In this document: positions 8,283 through 18,016 of the stretch, in pieces
Numbering within the stretch: the stretch's first letter is position 1
How the letters are laid out: each line of letters begins with the position of its first letter
Assembly: GCA_014075295.1 (NCBI GenBank)
Contig: CP046180.1
Coordinates: 124,001-188,000 of the forward strand
Direction of reading: 5' to 3'
From: Candidatus Mycalebacterium zealandia
GTDB taxonomy: Bacteria; Desulfobacterota_D; UBA1144; Nemesobacterales; Mycalebacteriaceae
Length of the DNA stretch: 64,000 nt
Position numbers and translations under genes: made by a program
The notes under the pieces: model-generated
The model's database searches: none
Told to the model about the DNA's origin: nothing
The model's input: the letters and a program-made list of their open reading frames with translations, nothing else

Positions 8283-9791
8283 TCAGGGCGAAATCTCAAA
8301 AAGAGCCCACTTGCCGTTGCGGACCACACTGTGGAACGGCCCCAGAGAGCTAAAACGGCTTATCCTCTCCCCTCTTGTGAGCAGGTACCTGTAACAGCAT
8401 TTGTAATCCGCCGGGTTGTTTGAGCGGAGAACCGCAAGCATTTTCCGTGTTCGCTCCGAGTCGTTGTAGTGGATTGGGAACGCCGGCAAATTGTCTATGA
8501 AATACGGGAACACGCCGCCGCCAATAAGGAAGTGGTAGTATTCGGGAACATGATTGTGGAACTGATAGAAATAGACGGGGTCAAGGTGGGCGCTTTTCCC
8601 GTCCTCAACAACGGGTAACACGGCGGAGTTTTTTTCCATGCGCGAAATAACCGGGTGGGCTTCGGCTATTTCGTTTGACAGCTTGTAGTGTAACGCCCCC
8701 TGCCACAAAGCCGTCGAGACAATCAACACGGCGAAAACCCTCCCCGCGAAACGGCACATCGGCAGGCTTGAAAGAACAACCGCGCCGAGAAAATAAACAA
8801 CTGCGACCAAGCGGATGTTGAAATACGTGTAAGGAGCGCCGGGGCTAAACGGAAGCGCAAGAAATCCCGCCGAAACAATTAGAAAAAGCGTGAGGTCGCG
8901 CCGAGAAAAACGTGTTTTTGAACCCGCACGCGCTAAGGCGTAAGCAAGAAAAACCCCCACGGCACCCCACAAGACAACAGAAATCCAGTCGGGTCCGTCC
9001 GTGATTTTCATCCCGGTGAACATGAGAAGGAAAAATTTTATGGTTGCGGAAAAAGACCACCAGTGCGGCTCAAACTCAAAGCCGCTGCGCGAACTTGAAA
9101 ACAGATACCAGAGCGCGAAAAACAGCGCGAAGCCGCCCGTGAGAAAAACAGCGCGCAAAAACTCCCACCCGCGCTTGAACAGGCAGACCGCTCCCGCAAG
9201 AACAATGTAAATTGCGCAAGCAAACGGATGACAGAAGAAAATAACCGCCTGAAAAAACAGATGGCGCGAAAGGTTGCGCGGAGTAAGCCGCTTTTCCGTC
9301 ACGGAATCAAAATGCCGCAAAGCGAGCATAAGAACCGGAACGGAAATGAAATATCCCATCAGCCCGATTATGTACAACTGGTTGAAGGAGAGCGGAAAAA
9401 GCGCGAGCAGAACCCACGGAACATTCTCCCGTGCGCGGGATTGTGACAGCACAAACGCCGTGACCAGACACACGTAGAGCGAGAGAAACAACCGTCCCGC
9501 CGCCTCTATACCGACATACGGCTCAAAAGCGCGGAGAAACCAGAAAGTGAAAGAGTATGGGCCGTAGCTGTTACGGAGTTCAAAAAAATCAGCCCAGTTG
9601 TAAGCCGGATTTTCAAAGGTTGAAGCGGCAAAACCAACCAGCATCCTCATCGGGTAGTCCTGAAGCGCCGGAAACTCCGGCAACCAAACAAGCGCAAGAT
9701 AAAATGCCAGAAGAGCAAAAACAAAAACGCGGAAATCTTTCAGGCCTTCGCGGGTGGGCGCGAACGCGTATTTGAAAGCCGAATCAGGCAA
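8283..9791 (-). CDS. Polytopic membrane protein of unknown function (GT-C-like architecture)
   Basis: The 502-residue protein has about ten hydrophobic segments spread through residues 20-380 and a hydrophilic C-terminal domain of about 110 residues ending near LTRGERISRFSSLGPFHSV. The first extracytoplasmic loop holds PALQDYPMR with an Asp, a placement seen in GT-C lipid-sugar glycosyltransferases. That is only an architectural hint and I do not recognise the family. Translation starts at a TTG if this frame is complete. It lies just downstream of msrA. Confidence 0.65.
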   Translation of the reverse strand: MPDSAFKYAFAPTREGLKDFRVFVFALLAFYLALVWLPEFPALQDYPMRMLVGFAASTFENPAYNWADFFELRNSYGPYSFTFWFLRAFEPYVGIEAAGRLFLSLYVCLVTAFVLSQSRARENVPWVLLALFPLSFNQLYIIGLMGYFISVPVLMLALRHFDSVTEKRLTPRNLSRHLFFQAVIFFCHPFACAIYIVLAGAVCLFKRGWEFLRAVFLTGGFALFFALWYLFSSSRSGFEFEPHWWSFSATIKFFLLMFTGMKITDGPDWISVVLWGAVGVFLAYALARAGSKTRFSRRDLTLFLIVSAGFLALPFSPGAPYTYFNIRLVAVVYFLGAVVLSSLPMCRFAGRVFAVLIVSTALWQGALHYKLSNEIAEAHPVISRMEKNSAVLPVVEDGKSAHLDPVYFYQFHNHVPEYYHFLIGGGVFPYFIDNLPAFPIHYNDSERTRKMLAVLRSNNPADYKCCYRYLLTRGERISRFSSLGPFHSVVRNGKWALFEISP

Positions 9792-9794
9792 CTT

Positions 9795-10451
9795 CTAATT
9801 GCCCCATGTTTTTTTCAAATAGTCTTCCCTGCCCGACCCTTTCTTATATCTCCCGTAATGAACAGGGTTTTTCTTGTAGTAATCCTGATGATATTCTTCG
9901 GCGCGCCAGAAAAGGGTCGCGGGAACAATTTGAGTTACCACGGGCCGCGAAAACTTGCCCGAATCGGCAAGTTCCTGTTTTGATTTTTCCGCAAGGCGTT
10001 TCTGCTCATTGTCGTGATAAAAAATCGCCGTTCTGTATTGCTTTCCCTTGTCGGCAAACTGCCCGGTCGGGTCAGTGGGGTCTATGTTAATCCAGAAAAT
10101 CTGAAGCAACTCCTCATATGAAATCTTTTCCGGGTCGTAGAAAACTTCAACCGCTTCGGCGTGTTCCGTGAGCCCGTATGAAACCTGTTCGTACGTGGGA
10201 TTTTCCTCCTCGCCTCCCTGATAGCCGGCATGGACGTAAACCACTCCGTCGGCACGTTCAAAAGGCGGCTCCATGCACCAGAAACACCCGCCCGCAAAAG
10301 ACGCACGGGAATAATTTTCAGAAAGTGAGACTAATTCACTCCGGGTTTTTTCCTCTCCCATTTTTTGTTTCTCTTCGCGGTCCGCGCCACAGGAAATAAA
10401 AAGCAGAAAAACCGGGGCAACGAGAAACACACTGAGAAAGGAGTTTCTCAA
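9795..10451 (-). CDS. msrA: Exported (lipoprotein) peptide-methionine (S)-S-oxide reductase
   Basis: A lipoprotein signal peptide (hydrophobic 4-19, lipobox LFISC with Cys21) precedes a complete MsrA domain starting near residue 48. The catalytic motif is GGCFWC with nucleophile C56, followed by VYVHAGYQGGE, HAEAVEVFYDP and a C-terminal AEEYHQDYY segment. The enzyme reduces methionine-S-sulfoxide; the leader places it in the periplasm or on a membrane, so it needs an exported reductant. It starts at a TTG with a GGGGGGA ribosome site. It follows the peroxiredoxin gene by 8 bp, forming an oxidative-damage pair. Confidence 0.92.
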   Translation of the reverse strand: MRNSFLSVFLVAPVFLLFISCGADREEKQKMGEEKTRSELVSLSENYSRASFAGGCFWCMEPPFERADGVVYVHAGYQGGEEENPTYEQVSYGLTEHAEAVEVFYDPEKISYEELLQIFWINIDPTDPTGQFADKGKQYRTAIFYHDNEQKRLAEKSKQELADSGKFSRPVVTQIVPATLFWRAEEYHQDYYKKNPVHYGRYKKGSGREDYLKKTWGN

Positions 10452-10459
10452 AATCCCCC

Positions 10460-11092
10460 CTAGTCGGGCTGCTGGGTGTAGCGCAGATACGGCTTTTTCG
10501 CGTCCCAGCCGTTTGGAAACAGTTTTTCCGCCTCTTCGTCCGAAACTGCCGGAATTATGATGACATCGTCCCCCTGTTTCCAGTTTGCCGGAGTCGCCAC
10601 CTTGTTTTTGTCGGTCATCTGCATGCTGTCAAGAACGCGCAAAATCTCATCAAAGTTTCTTCCGGTGCTTGCCGGGTAAGTCAAAGTCAAACGGATTTTC
10701 TTGTTCGGGTCTATGATGAAAACGCTACGCACGGTCATCGTGTCATTGGCGGACGGATGGATCATTCCGTAAAGGTCGGCAACCTGCCTGTCCGCATCCG
10801 CAAGCATCGGGAAATTAACCGCCGCCCCTTGAGTTTCTTCAATGTCTGACTGCCAGTTTTTATGATCTTCAACACTGTCCACGGAAAGTCCGATAACCTT
10901 GACCCCCCTACGCTCAAACTCCTGTTTGATGCGGGCGACCTGACCAAGCTCGGTCGTGCAGACCGGAGTGAAGTCTTTGGGGTGTGAAAATAAAACCCCC
11001 CAACTGTCTCCAAGCCATTCGTGAAAATTGATTGTTCCTTCGGTTGATTCCTGAGTAAAATCAGGCGCTATATCTCCAAGCTGTAGTGACAT
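10460..11092 (-). CDS. 1-Cys peroxiredoxin (Prx6/AhpC-TSA family)
   Basis: From the ATG at 11092 the protein has 210 residues with HPKDFTPVCTTE carrying peroxidatic C45 and its T42 partner, and the long C-terminal Prx6 extension (PANWKQGDDVIIIPAVSDEEA, PYLRYT). This class reduces peroxides with a single catalytic Cys. The start at 11092 is preceded by GAGGGGGG at the right distance, whereas the longer frame to 11113 has none. Probably cotranscribed with msrA downstream. Confidence 0.93.
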   Translation of the reverse strand: MSLQLGDIAPDFTQESTEGTINFHEWLGDSWGVLFSHPKDFTPVCTTELGQVARIKQEFERRGVKVIGLSVDSVEDHKNWQSDIEETQGAAVNFPMLADADRQVADLYGMIHPSANDTMTVRSVFIIDPNKKIRLTLTYPASTGRNFDEILRVLDSMQMTDKNKVATPANWKQGDDVIIIPAVSDEEAEKLFPNGWDAKKPYLRYTQQPD

Positions 11093-11123
11093 GCCACACC
11101 CCCCTCTATTCAATCTGAAAATG

Positions 11124-12182
11124 TTAAGCGACTGTTACACTTTTTTCAAGGTAAACGTCCTGAACCGCGTGAAGCAGGGCAACGCCCTCTTTCATCGGTT
11201 TTTGAAACGCTTTTCTGCCGGTTATAAGCCCCATTCCGCCCGCTCTTTTGTTTATAACGGCGGTTCTGACCGCCTGTTGCAAATCGCCCCCGCCCGATGA
11301 CGCGCCACCCGAATTTATGAGCCCTATCCTGCCCATGTAGCAGTTCATAACCTGATAGCGGGTAAGGTCTATGGGGTTTTCCGAAGTGAGCCGCGAATAC
11401 ACTTTGGAACTTGTTTTGCCAAATTTCAAAGCCGTGAAGCCGCCGTTGTTTTCGGGTTGCTTCTGCTTAACAATGTCGGCCTGTATGGTGGCGGCGAGGT
11501 GGTTTGCCTGCCCCGTAAGGTCGGCGGCAAGATGGTAGTCGGTTTTGTCTTTTTTGAACGCGGAGTTTCTCAAATACGCCCACAAAACCGTAACAAGCCC
11601 AAGTTCGTGAGCGCGCGCAAACGCGCCGGAAATCTCTTCAATCTGCCGTGCGCTCTCGTCTGAGCCGTAATAAATTGTCGCGCCAACCGCGACCGCTCCC
11701 ATATCAAAAGCCTGCTCAACGCTTCCGAAAAGCGTTTGGTCGTATTTTTCGGGATAGGTAAGAAGTTCGTTGTGGTTGATTTTGACTATAAAGGGGATCT
11801 TATGCGCGTATGTTCTTGCCACAGTGCCCAGAACGCCGAGAGTTGAAGCGACCGCGTTACAACCGCCCTCAATAGCGAGGCGTACGATGTTTTCAGGGTC
11901 AAAATAGTCCGGCGCGGGCGCGAAAGACGCTCCGGCGGAGTGCTCAACCCCTTGGTCAACGGGCAGGATTGACACATAGCCCGTGCCGCCGAGCCGTCCG
12001 GAACCGAGAATCTGCGATAAGTTCCTCATAACGGCGGGCGAGCGGTCCGTACGCGAGAAAATCCTGTCAATGTAATCGGGACCGGGCAGATGCAGACCGG
12101 ATTGCGGAACCTTGCATTCGTGATTGAGAAGCGCGTCCGCTTCGGAGCCGAGAAGTTCTGTTATGCGGTCTATTTGCGACAT
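11124..12182 (-). CDS. fbaB: Fructose-bisphosphate aldolase class I, FbaB/DhnA type
   Basis: The 352-residue protein is close to E. coli FbaB along its length ([60 protein letters not shown]). The Schiff-base lysine is K239 in ADIVKQK. It cleaves or forms fructose 1,6-bisphosphate without a metal. Start 12182 matches the family N terminus ([11 protein letters not shown]); an in-frame ATG at 12236 inside the end of pgk would add 18 unrelated residues. It is the last gene of a gap-pgk-fbaB operon, so its role is central glycolysis or gluconeogenesis. Confidence 0.95.
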   Translation of the reverse strand: MSQIDRITELLGSEADALLNHECKVPQSGLHLPGPDYIDRIFSRTDRSPAVMRNLSQILGSGRLGGTGYVSILPVDQGVEHSAGASFAPAPDYFDPENIVRLAIEGGCNAVASTLGVLGTVARTYAHKIPFIVKINHNELLTYPEKYDQTLFGSVEQAFDMGAVAVGATIYYGSDESARQIEEISGAFARAHELGLVTVLWAYLRNSAFKKDKTDYHLAADLTGQANHLAATIQADIVKQKQPENNGGFTALKFGKTSSKVYSRLTSENPIDLTRYQVMNCYMGRIGLINSGGASSGGGDLQQAVRTAVINKRAGGMGLITGRKAFQKPMKEGVALLHAVQDVYLEKSVTVA

Positions 12183-12225
12183 AGGGATAGGGTCGGAAAC
12201 TGAACAGAGGTTACCACAATCACCC

Positions 12226-13422
12226 TTACTTTTCATCCAGAATGGAGATACCCGGCAGGCTGTCGCCGCCGAGGAAGGTTAGAGACGCTCCGCCGCCGGT
12301 GGATACGTGGCTGAGTTCGCTGCCGAGAACCTCGGCTTTGCGTATTGCGGCTATGCTTTCGCCGCCGCCCGCAACGGTTGTCGCTCCGCGCCATGTTGCC
12401 AGCGCCATTGCACGCGCCACCTGAGTTGTGCCGTTTGAAAATCCGTCAAACTCAAAAACTCCCATGGGTCCGTTCCAGAATATGGTTTTTTTACCCTTTA
12501 TATGCGAAATGAACTGGACAATTGCCTTGGGGCCAATGTCAAAACCTTTGAGGTGGTCCGGAATATCGCCCTCAATAAGAACGGGGTTTTTTGAAATCTC
12601 TGTGTCCTCGACGGCGACATGGTCGCACGGAAGAGCTATCTTGTTGCCAAAATCCTTTATGGCGCTCCGCGCCCAGTCAACCATTTCATCCTCAACAATT
12701 GACTGCCCGATGCTGATTCCCTGAGCCTTGAGAAATGTGTAGGCGACTCCGCCGCCGATAATAATCTGGTCGGCTTTCTCAAGCAGGTTTTCAAGAGCTC
12801 TTATCTTGTCTTTGATTTTCGCCCCGCCCACAATAACCAGATAGGGTCTTTCGGGATTCTCAATCAATGTGTTGAAAAAATCCACTTCTTTGTCCACGAC
12901 AAAACCGGCGAGCTTTTTCTCGAAATATTCGGCAACGCCGTAGGTTGAAGCGTGTCTGCGGTGAGAAGTGCCGAATGCGTCATTGACATAGATGTCGGCA
13001 AGCCCGGAAAGTTTGCGACAAAACTCCTGATCACACTGTTTCTCTTCGGGGTGAAACCTCAGGTTTTCAAGAAAAAGAACCTCGCCCTCTTCCAGAGACG
13101 CAACCTGCTTTTCCACTTCGCCATTGACAACCTTGCCCGGAAACTTTACGGGCTTGCCAAGCAACTCACCAAGCAATTCCGCCACCGGAACAAGCGAGAG
13201 GGATTGCGAAAATCTGCCCGCCGGACGCCCCAGATGAGACGCGAGAATAACTTTCGCACCGCGTTCAATTAGGTAGTCAATGGTCGGCAGAGAGCGCCGG
13301 ATTCTGTAATCTTCGCTGATTTTTCCGCCTTTGATGGGAACATTGAAATCAACTCTGACGAAAAATCTCTTTCCCCGTATTTCTGAATCGGACAGGTCGG
13401 AAACGACCATTTTTGACTTCAA
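12226..13422 (-). CDS. pgk: Phosphoglycerate kinase
   Basis: The 398-residue protein has the N-domain signature [16 protein letters not shown], the hinge and nucleotide region ([17 protein letters not shown]) and the C-terminal [11 protein letters not shown]. The usual GGGD of the nucleotide loop reads GGGES here, a conservative change. It transfers the phosphate of 1,3-bisphosphoglycerate to ADP. Its ATG overlaps the gap stop codon by 4 bp (ATGA), a translational coupling that ties the two steps together. Confidence 0.97.
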   Translation of the reverse strand: MKSKMVVSDLSDSEIRGKRFFVRVDFNVPIKGGKISEDYRIRRSLPTIDYLIERGAKVILASHLGRPAGRFSQSLSLVPVAELLGELLGKPVKFPGKVVNGEVEKQVASLEEGEVLFLENLRFHPEEKQCDQEFCRKLSGLADIYVNDAFGTSHRRHASTYGVAEYFEKKLAGFVVDKEVDFFNTLIENPERPYLVIVGGAKIKDKIRALENLLEKADQIIIGGGVAYTFLKAQGISIGQSIVEDEMVDWARSAIKDFGNKIALPCDHVAVEDTEISKNPVLIEGDIPDHLKGFDIGPKAIVQFISHIKGKKTIFWNGPMGVFEFDGFSNGTTQVARAMALATWRGATTVAGGGESIAAIRKAEVLGSELSHVSTGGGASLTFLGGDSLPGISILDEK

Positions 13423-14429
13423 TTTCCGCGCTCCGCAATAAGTGCGACAAGGTCGTTTACTCTTGAAGAATAGCCATACTCATTGTCATACCACGCAATA
13501 ACCTTGACCAGATTTCCGTCCGTAACGGATGTGAGGTATGGGTCAAAAGCCGCAGACTCAGTGCTCCCGACCAAATCCGTTGAAACAAGTTCGCTCTCAA
13601 GATAGCCGACAAATCCCGCGAGTTCGTTCTCAGATGCTTTTTTGAACGCGCCGTTCACTTCCTCTGCGGTGGTCGGGTTTTTTACTTCGCATGAAAAATC
13701 CACAAGTGAAACGTTGGGAGTTGGAACCCTTATCGCCATCGCGGACAGTTTGCCTTTTAGTTCGGGAAAAACCACCTGAATCACTTCCGCCGCTCCCGTT
13801 GAGGTGGGAATGATTGACTGCGCGGCGGCACGCGCGCGGCGCAAATCGGAGTGCGGGGCATCATGTATGCGCTGGTCGCTTGTGTATGAATGGACGGTCG
13901 TCATCTCCCCTTTTTTGACGGTGAAATTTTTGTGAAGAACTTTCACGAGCATGCTGAAGCAATTTGTCGTGCATGAGGCGTTTGAGATAATGTGGTGTTT
14001 TTCGGGGTCGTAACTGTCGCCGTTGACTCCGAGCACGGTTGTGAGGTCAACCTCGCCCTTTGCCGGAGCAGTTATAACAACTTTGCCAACGGTTTCGCCG
14101 AGGTGGGCGGCGGCTTCGGAGCGGCTTCGGAATATACCCGTTGATTCAACCACGATGTTCGCTTCGCACTCGCTCCAATCTATGTCGGACGGGTTTCTTT
14201 CCGAAAAAATCCTTATGAATTTTCCGTCCACTTCCATTCCGCCGTCCCGCGCCGTCACTTCGCCGGGATACGTGCCGAAAACCGAATCGTATTTGAAAAG
14301 ATGAGCCAGCGTTTCCGGCGGGGCAATGTCGTTGACGGCGACAAAATCAAGATTTTTGTTGTGCAGACCCGCTTTCAGAACGCTACGACCTATTCTGCCG
14401 AATCCGTTTATTCCCACCTTGGTTTTCAT
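13419..14429 (-). CDS. gap: Glyceraldehyde-3-phosphate dehydrogenase, type I
   Basis: The 336-residue protein has the Rossmann motif INGFGRIGR, catalytic C153 in SNASCTTNC, the His of HSYTSDQ, and the phosphate-site stretch DAPHSDLRRARAAA. Asp34 in VNDIA favours NAD over NADP. It is the first gene of gap-pgk-fbaB and is divergent from argC across a 115-bp gap that must hold both promoters. Confidence 0.97.
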   Translation of the reverse strand: MKTKVGINGFGRIGRSVLKAGLHNKNLDFVAVNDIAPPETLAHLFKYDSVFGTYPGEVTARDGGMEVDGKFIRIFSERNPSDIDWSECEANIVVESTGIFRSRSEAAAHLGETVGKVVITAPAKGEVDLTTVLGVNGDSYDPEKHHIISNASCTTNCFSMLVKVLHKNFTVKKGEMTTVHSYTSDQRIHDAPHSDLRRARAAAQSIIPTSTGAAEVIQVVFPELKGKLSAMAIRVPTPNVSLVDFSCEVKNPTTAEEVNGAFKKASENELAGFVGYLESELVSTDLVGSTESAAFDPYLTSVTDGNLVKVIAWYDNEYGYSSRVNDLVALIAERGN

Positions 14430-14507
14430 TGAAAGTATTCCGACCCGTGAAGAGTTCCAATATTATCACCCGCCACGCAAACTCTCAAATAATGGGAGCG
14501 CTTAGGA

Positions 14508-14536
14508 TTTTCACTTCGGGCTTCCTCATGTAGTAT
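14508..14536 (+). promoter_or_regulatory. Possible promoter of argC with leaderless geometry
   Basis: TTTTCA (14508-14513), 17-nt spacer, TAGTAT (14531-14536). The argC ATG at 14545 is 8 nt downstream and has no ribosome binding site. The -35 is weak. Confidence 0.35.
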
Positions 14537-14544
14537 CTGCTTTT

Positions 14545-15579
14545 ATGAAAACAGTAAAAACAGCGGTTTTTGGAGCGAGCGGATACACGGGCGGCGAACT
14601 GTTGCGCCTGCTCGCCGGACACGCAAGCGCGAAAACCGTGTGGGCGACGGCGGATAAAAACGCGGGCAAGCGCGTCTCGGAGATATTTCCGTCTCTTGCG
14701 GGCGCGGCTGACCTCAAACTGCGCCCTTCGGACCCGAAACTTCTGCCAGACGGAATTGATGTGATTTTCACCGCGCTTCCGCACGGAAATTCATCGCGGA
14801 TAATGAAGCGGCTTTTGAAAACCGGCGCCAAGGTTGTTGACCTCGGCGCGGATTTCAGGATTTCGCCCACGAACTACAAAAAATGGTACGGCTCGCACCC
14901 ATGCCCCGAACTCATAAAAACCGCGTGCTACGGAATGGCGGAGCTCAACGGAGAAAAAATCGCGCGCGCGTGCCTTGTGGCAAATCCGGGCTGCTACCCG
15001 ACAGGCGCGACTCTGGCTCTTGCGCCGTTTGTGAAAATGATGGCTGAAGACCGCGTAACCATAGACTCAAAATCCGGAGTGAGCGGAGCGGGCAGAACTT
15101 CTCAGCCTGAACTTATGTTTGGAGAGGTGAACGAATCCGTAACACCCTACAAAGTGAACTTCCACAGGCATATGCCCGAAATTGAGGAAACCCTTGCGTC
15201 CTTGCGTGGAAAGAAAACGGTTGTGGACTTCACTCCGCATCTTATCCCTATGGACAGGGGAATTCTTACAACCGCGTATATCCGGCTCAAAAACAAAACC
15301 ACCGCGAACGCGCTTGCGGCGGCGGCGGAAAAGTTTTACAAAAACAGCCGTTTTGTGCGAATCTGTCTGGCGGGCAAATACCCTTCAACCGCCGCTGTGC
15401 GGGCGTCAAACTACTGCGACATAGGAGTCGCGGTATCGCGCGATGGCAAAACCGCGACCGTAATCTCCGCCATAGATAACCTCACCAAAGGCGCGGCGGG
15501 ACAGGCAATTCAGAATATGAACCTGATGTTCGGTTTAGACGAAAACGAAGGGCTCAAAGGCGTACCGGTTTTTCCGTAA
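14545..15579 (+). CDS. argC: N-acetyl-gamma-glutamyl-phosphate reductase
   Basis: The 344-residue protein begins with the NADP-binding GASGYTGGELLRLL and has the catalytic Cys150 in VANPGCYPTGA, then SGVSGAGR and the NFHRHMPEIE segment with the active-site His. It reduces N-acetylglutamyl phosphate to the semialdehyde in arginine synthesis. Length is normal for the type 1 enzyme. No other arg gene is adjacent. It converges with the cysteine desulfurase gene 4 bp away. Confidence 0.96.
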   Translation: MKTVKTAVFGASGYTGGELLRLLAGHASAKTVWATADKNAGKRVSEIFPSLAGAADLKLRPSDPKLLPDGIDVIFTALPHGNSSRIMKRLLKTGAKVVDLGADFRISPTNYKKWYGSHPCPELIKTACYGMAELNGEKIARACLVANPGCYPTGATLALAPFVKMMAEDRVTIDSKSGVSGAGRTSQPELMFGEVNESVTPYKVNFHRHMPEIEETLASLRGKKTVVDFTPHLIPMDRGILTTAYIRLKNKTTANALAAAAEKFYKNSRFVRICLAGKYPSTAAVRASNYCDIGVAVSRDGKTATVISAIDNLTKGAAGQAIQNMNLMFGLDENEGLKGVPVFP

Positions 15580-15583
15580 GAAT

Positions 15584-16723
15584 TCAGCGTCTTTCCATTC
15601 TCGCAAGACACTTTTCAAGCGCATTTTTGAGTTTTTCAATATCGGCGTTTTTCGTAAATCTGCCCATGCTGACGCGCAGGCACGAAGCGGCTTTTTCCTC
15701 TCCGAGCCCCATCGCGAGCAAAACCTTGGACGGATCAACGTTGCCCTCGGAGCACGCCGAGCCATTTGAAACCGAAATGCCCTCAATATCAAGAGCGATA
15801 ACAAGCGCCTCGCCGTCAATTCCGTCAATTCCAAAATTTGAAGTGTTGGCGACCCGCTCCACCGACTTTCCGTTTATCCAACTCCCTTCAATCCGGGAGA
15901 GAACAAAACTCTCAAAATCATCTCTCATCTCCGCGACTCTTTTCATATCCGCCGTGCTTTCACCGTGCGCTATCTCGCAAGCCTTGCCAAAACCCGCGAT
16001 TGCCGCCACATTTTCCGTGCCGCTGCGCCTGCCCCTTTCCTGCCCGCCGCCGTGAATGAGCGGCTCCGGCACGACGCCCTTCCTCACAAAAACCACGCCC
16101 GCACCCTTGGGACCGTAAAGTTTGTGGGAAGACACCGAGGCTAAATCAACAGACAGGGTCGCCAAATCAACCGGTATTTTCCCGGCCGCCTGAGTGATAT
16201 CGGCATGAAAAAAAGCGCCGCATTCTTTCGCGATTTCCGCAGCGCTTTCAATCGGCATAACCACACCGGTTTCGTTGTTCACATACATACATGAAACAAG
16301 CGCGGTCTGTTCGCTGACACAATTTTTTAGCACGTCCATATCGGCAACGCCATCCGAATCAACCGGAACAACAGTCACTCCAAACCCGCGCGCGCGCAGA
16401 AACTCAAACGCTTCGCGGCAGGACGAATGCTCAACCGCGGTGGTTACTATATGCCGCCGTTCTTCGCGCGCCAAAGCCGCGCCTTTTACGGCAAAATTAT
16501 TGCTCTCGCTACCGCCGCTTGTGAACACGAAATCTGACGGTGCGCCGCCGAGAAAATCCGCCACTCTTTCCCGTGCGGCGTCAAGAGCGGCTCTCGCCTC
16601 GCGCCCGTGCGAGTGAACGCTTGACGGATTGCCAAAAGATTGCGCGAAAAAAAATTCCATCTCCTTCCGCACGCGCGGTTCAAGCGGAGTGGTCGCATTG
16701 TAATCAAGATATACAGAACCCAT
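15584..16723 (-). CDS. Cysteine desulfurase (NifS/IscS family), copy 1
   Basis: The 379-residue class V aminotransferase-fold enzyme has YLDYNATTPLEP at the N terminus, the PLP lysine K201 in SSHKLYGPKG, GGGQERGRRSGTEN, and the persulfide Cys C324 in NGSACSEG. It supplies sulfur for Fe-S clusters and thio-modified tRNA. No IscU, IscA or SufB-type gene is close. The downstream end of cofE abuts its start, so the two are probably cotranscribed. A second desulfurase of identical length lies 1.3 kb away on the other strand; the two differ clearly in sequence. Confidence 0.92.
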   Translation of the reverse strand: MGSVYLDYNATTPLEPRVRKEMEFFFAQSFGNPSSVHSHGREARAALDAARERVADFLGGAPSDFVFTSGGSESNNFAVKGAALAREERRHIVTTAVEHSSCREAFEFLRARGFGVTVVPVDSDGVADMDVLKNCVSEQTALVSCMYVNNETGVVMPIESAAEIAKECGAFFHADITQAAGKIPVDLATLSVDLASVSSHKLYGPKGAGVVFVRKGVVPEPLIHGGGQERGRRSGTENVAAIAGFGKACEIAHGESTADMKRVAEMRDDFESFVLSRIEGSWINGKSVERVANTSNFGIDGIDGEALVIALDIEGISVSNGSACSEGNVDPSKVLLAMGLGEEKAASCLRVSMGRFTKNADIEKLKNALEKCLARMERR

Positions 16724-17536
16724 TTATCTGAACAGGTCTTCGGACGGCTTCCTCAAAAGCTCGCCCGCGCCGATGCCTTCCGGATTGAATTCAAGTCCTC
16801 TCACAACAACGACAGGAAGTCCCGAATCCTTTTCCATCAGGATGCCCGCCGCCGCCGCAATTTGGTCTGCGACAGCCATTTCCGTCGCCACGAGGGTCGC
16901 GCCGCGCATATCGCTTTTGCCCCTGTAATCCTCAAGCGCTTTGATTCCCGAACATCCTATTGCTATGTCAACAAGACCTTCCCTCCACGGCCGTCCGGCG
17001 GTATCGGAGATGATTACCGCGGAGCGAACCCCGGTGGCTTCGCGCAGTTTTGATGAGATGGAGTCCGCCGAAGCGTCCGAATCAACCGGCAGAAGAGTGG
17101 CTATGTCATCACCGCCGGTGTTTGAAAGGTCCACGCCCGAATTTGCCATAATCATTCCCGAAGCGGTTTCAGTTATAAGCCTGCCCTTGCCCGGCTCCCT
17201 GCCCCCGTCGCGCACAACACCTTTACGCACAACCCTTCGCGCCTCACTAAGTATGACTTCCACAAGGCGCGGGTCTTTGTCAACCTCACGCGCGAGTTCT
17301 TCGGCGGCGGCAGACGGCGTGACTTCGCGCAGATTGACCGCGCGCGCCTCGGATTTTGAAACTATTTTCTGGGCAATGACGAAAACATCGCCGTTTTGGA
17401 CTCTCTCGCCCGACTGTTCAAGAGATTGTGTTATTAAACCCACGACACAATCGCCGGATTTGACCTCAGGTATGCCCTCAAGGGCGAACAAAGCAACTTT
17501 TTCAGAAGACAATTGCGGGAACCGGCGGCGCGCCAA
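16724..17536 (-). CDS. cofE: Coenzyme F420-0:L-glutamate ligase (CofE)-like
   Basis: The 270-residue protein follows the CofE pattern: GIPEVKSGDCVVGLI, VFVIAQKIVSKSEARAVNL, EVDKDPRLVEVIL, GMIMANSGVDLSN, LLPVDSDASADSI, VIISDTAGRPWREG, IAIGCSGIKALEDYRG and TEMAVADQIAAAA. CofE adds glutamates to F420-0 with GTP. No FbiB-type nitroreductase domain is fused. Two luciferase-like oxidoreductases of the F420-using superfamily lie at 36.2-38.4 kb, which fits an F420-making cell; cofC, cofD and fbiC are not in the window. Translation seems to start at TTG (17536) with no strong ribosome site. Confidence 0.88.
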   Translation of the reverse strand: MARRRFPQLSSEKVALFALEGIPEVKSGDCVVGLITQSLEQSGERVQNGDVFVIAQKIVSKSEARAVNLREVTPSAAAEELAREVDKDPRLVEVILSEARRVVRKGVVRDGGREPGKGRLITETASGMIMANSGVDLSNTGGDDIATLLPVDSDASADSISSKLREATGVRSAVIISDTAGRPWREGLVDIAIGCSGIKALEDYRGKSDMRGATLVATEMAVADQIAAAAGILMEKDSGLPVVVVRGLEFNPEGIGAGELLRKPSEDLFR

Positions 17537-17540
17537 AAGC

Positions 17541-17948
17541 TCAGTAGTAGTATCTGTACGTCTTGACTACTGTCTCTCTGTCGCCTTTTTTCTTACCCCA
17601 TATCACAACCTTGCGTGAGCCACCTTCGTCTTGGGGCTTGGAACTGATAGCCCGGACGGTGAACGCGTTGCCGGTTTTTTTGTTTGTCCAGTTTGCTTCG
17701 CCTCCTCTTTCCAGACTGATTATCTTTTTTCTGAGATACGAAGTGTCGTCCGAATCCATAAGGAGTTTCACAACGTCAGCGCGCACATCTTTTGTGGTTG
17801 ACAGCCCCGAAGAAGACAGTGGAACCAGACCTTCAAGTCCGGGGGGGCTTTCCTTTCCTAGAAAAGGAATTTTAGCGGAACAGGAAGCAACAAAAACAAC
17901 GGCAATCAACAGAGCCGCCATTCTGAAGAAAGCAAAAAACCCGTTCAT
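17541..17948 (-). CDS. Small lipoprotein with a surface-antigen-like C terminus
   Basis: From the ATG at 17948, preceded by a strong AGGAGG, the protein has 135 residues. A hydrophobic signal (residues 3-20) ends in the lipobox VASC, so it is a membrane-anchored lipoprotein. The C-terminal 60 residues (LERGGEANWTNKKTGNAFTV) resemble the W-N-x-x-TG-N-x-x-TV pattern of the 17-kDa surface antigen group; this is a weak similarity seen by eye. A longer frame to 18122 has no support. Divergent from the second desulfurase, 68 bp apart. Confidence 0.75.
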   Translation of the reverse strand: MNGFFAFFRMAALLIAVVFVASCSAKIPFLGKESPPGLEGLVPLSSSGLSTTKDVRADVVKLLMDSDDTSYLRKKIISLERGGEANWTNKKTGNAFTVRAISSKPQDEGGSRKVVIWGKKKGDRETVVKTYRYYY

Positions 17949-18016
17949 CTGAAAACCTCCTGAGAAAAATCTTTTGTAATAGTAGCATTTTAACGGAAAA
18001 ATACAAAAGGTTACCG

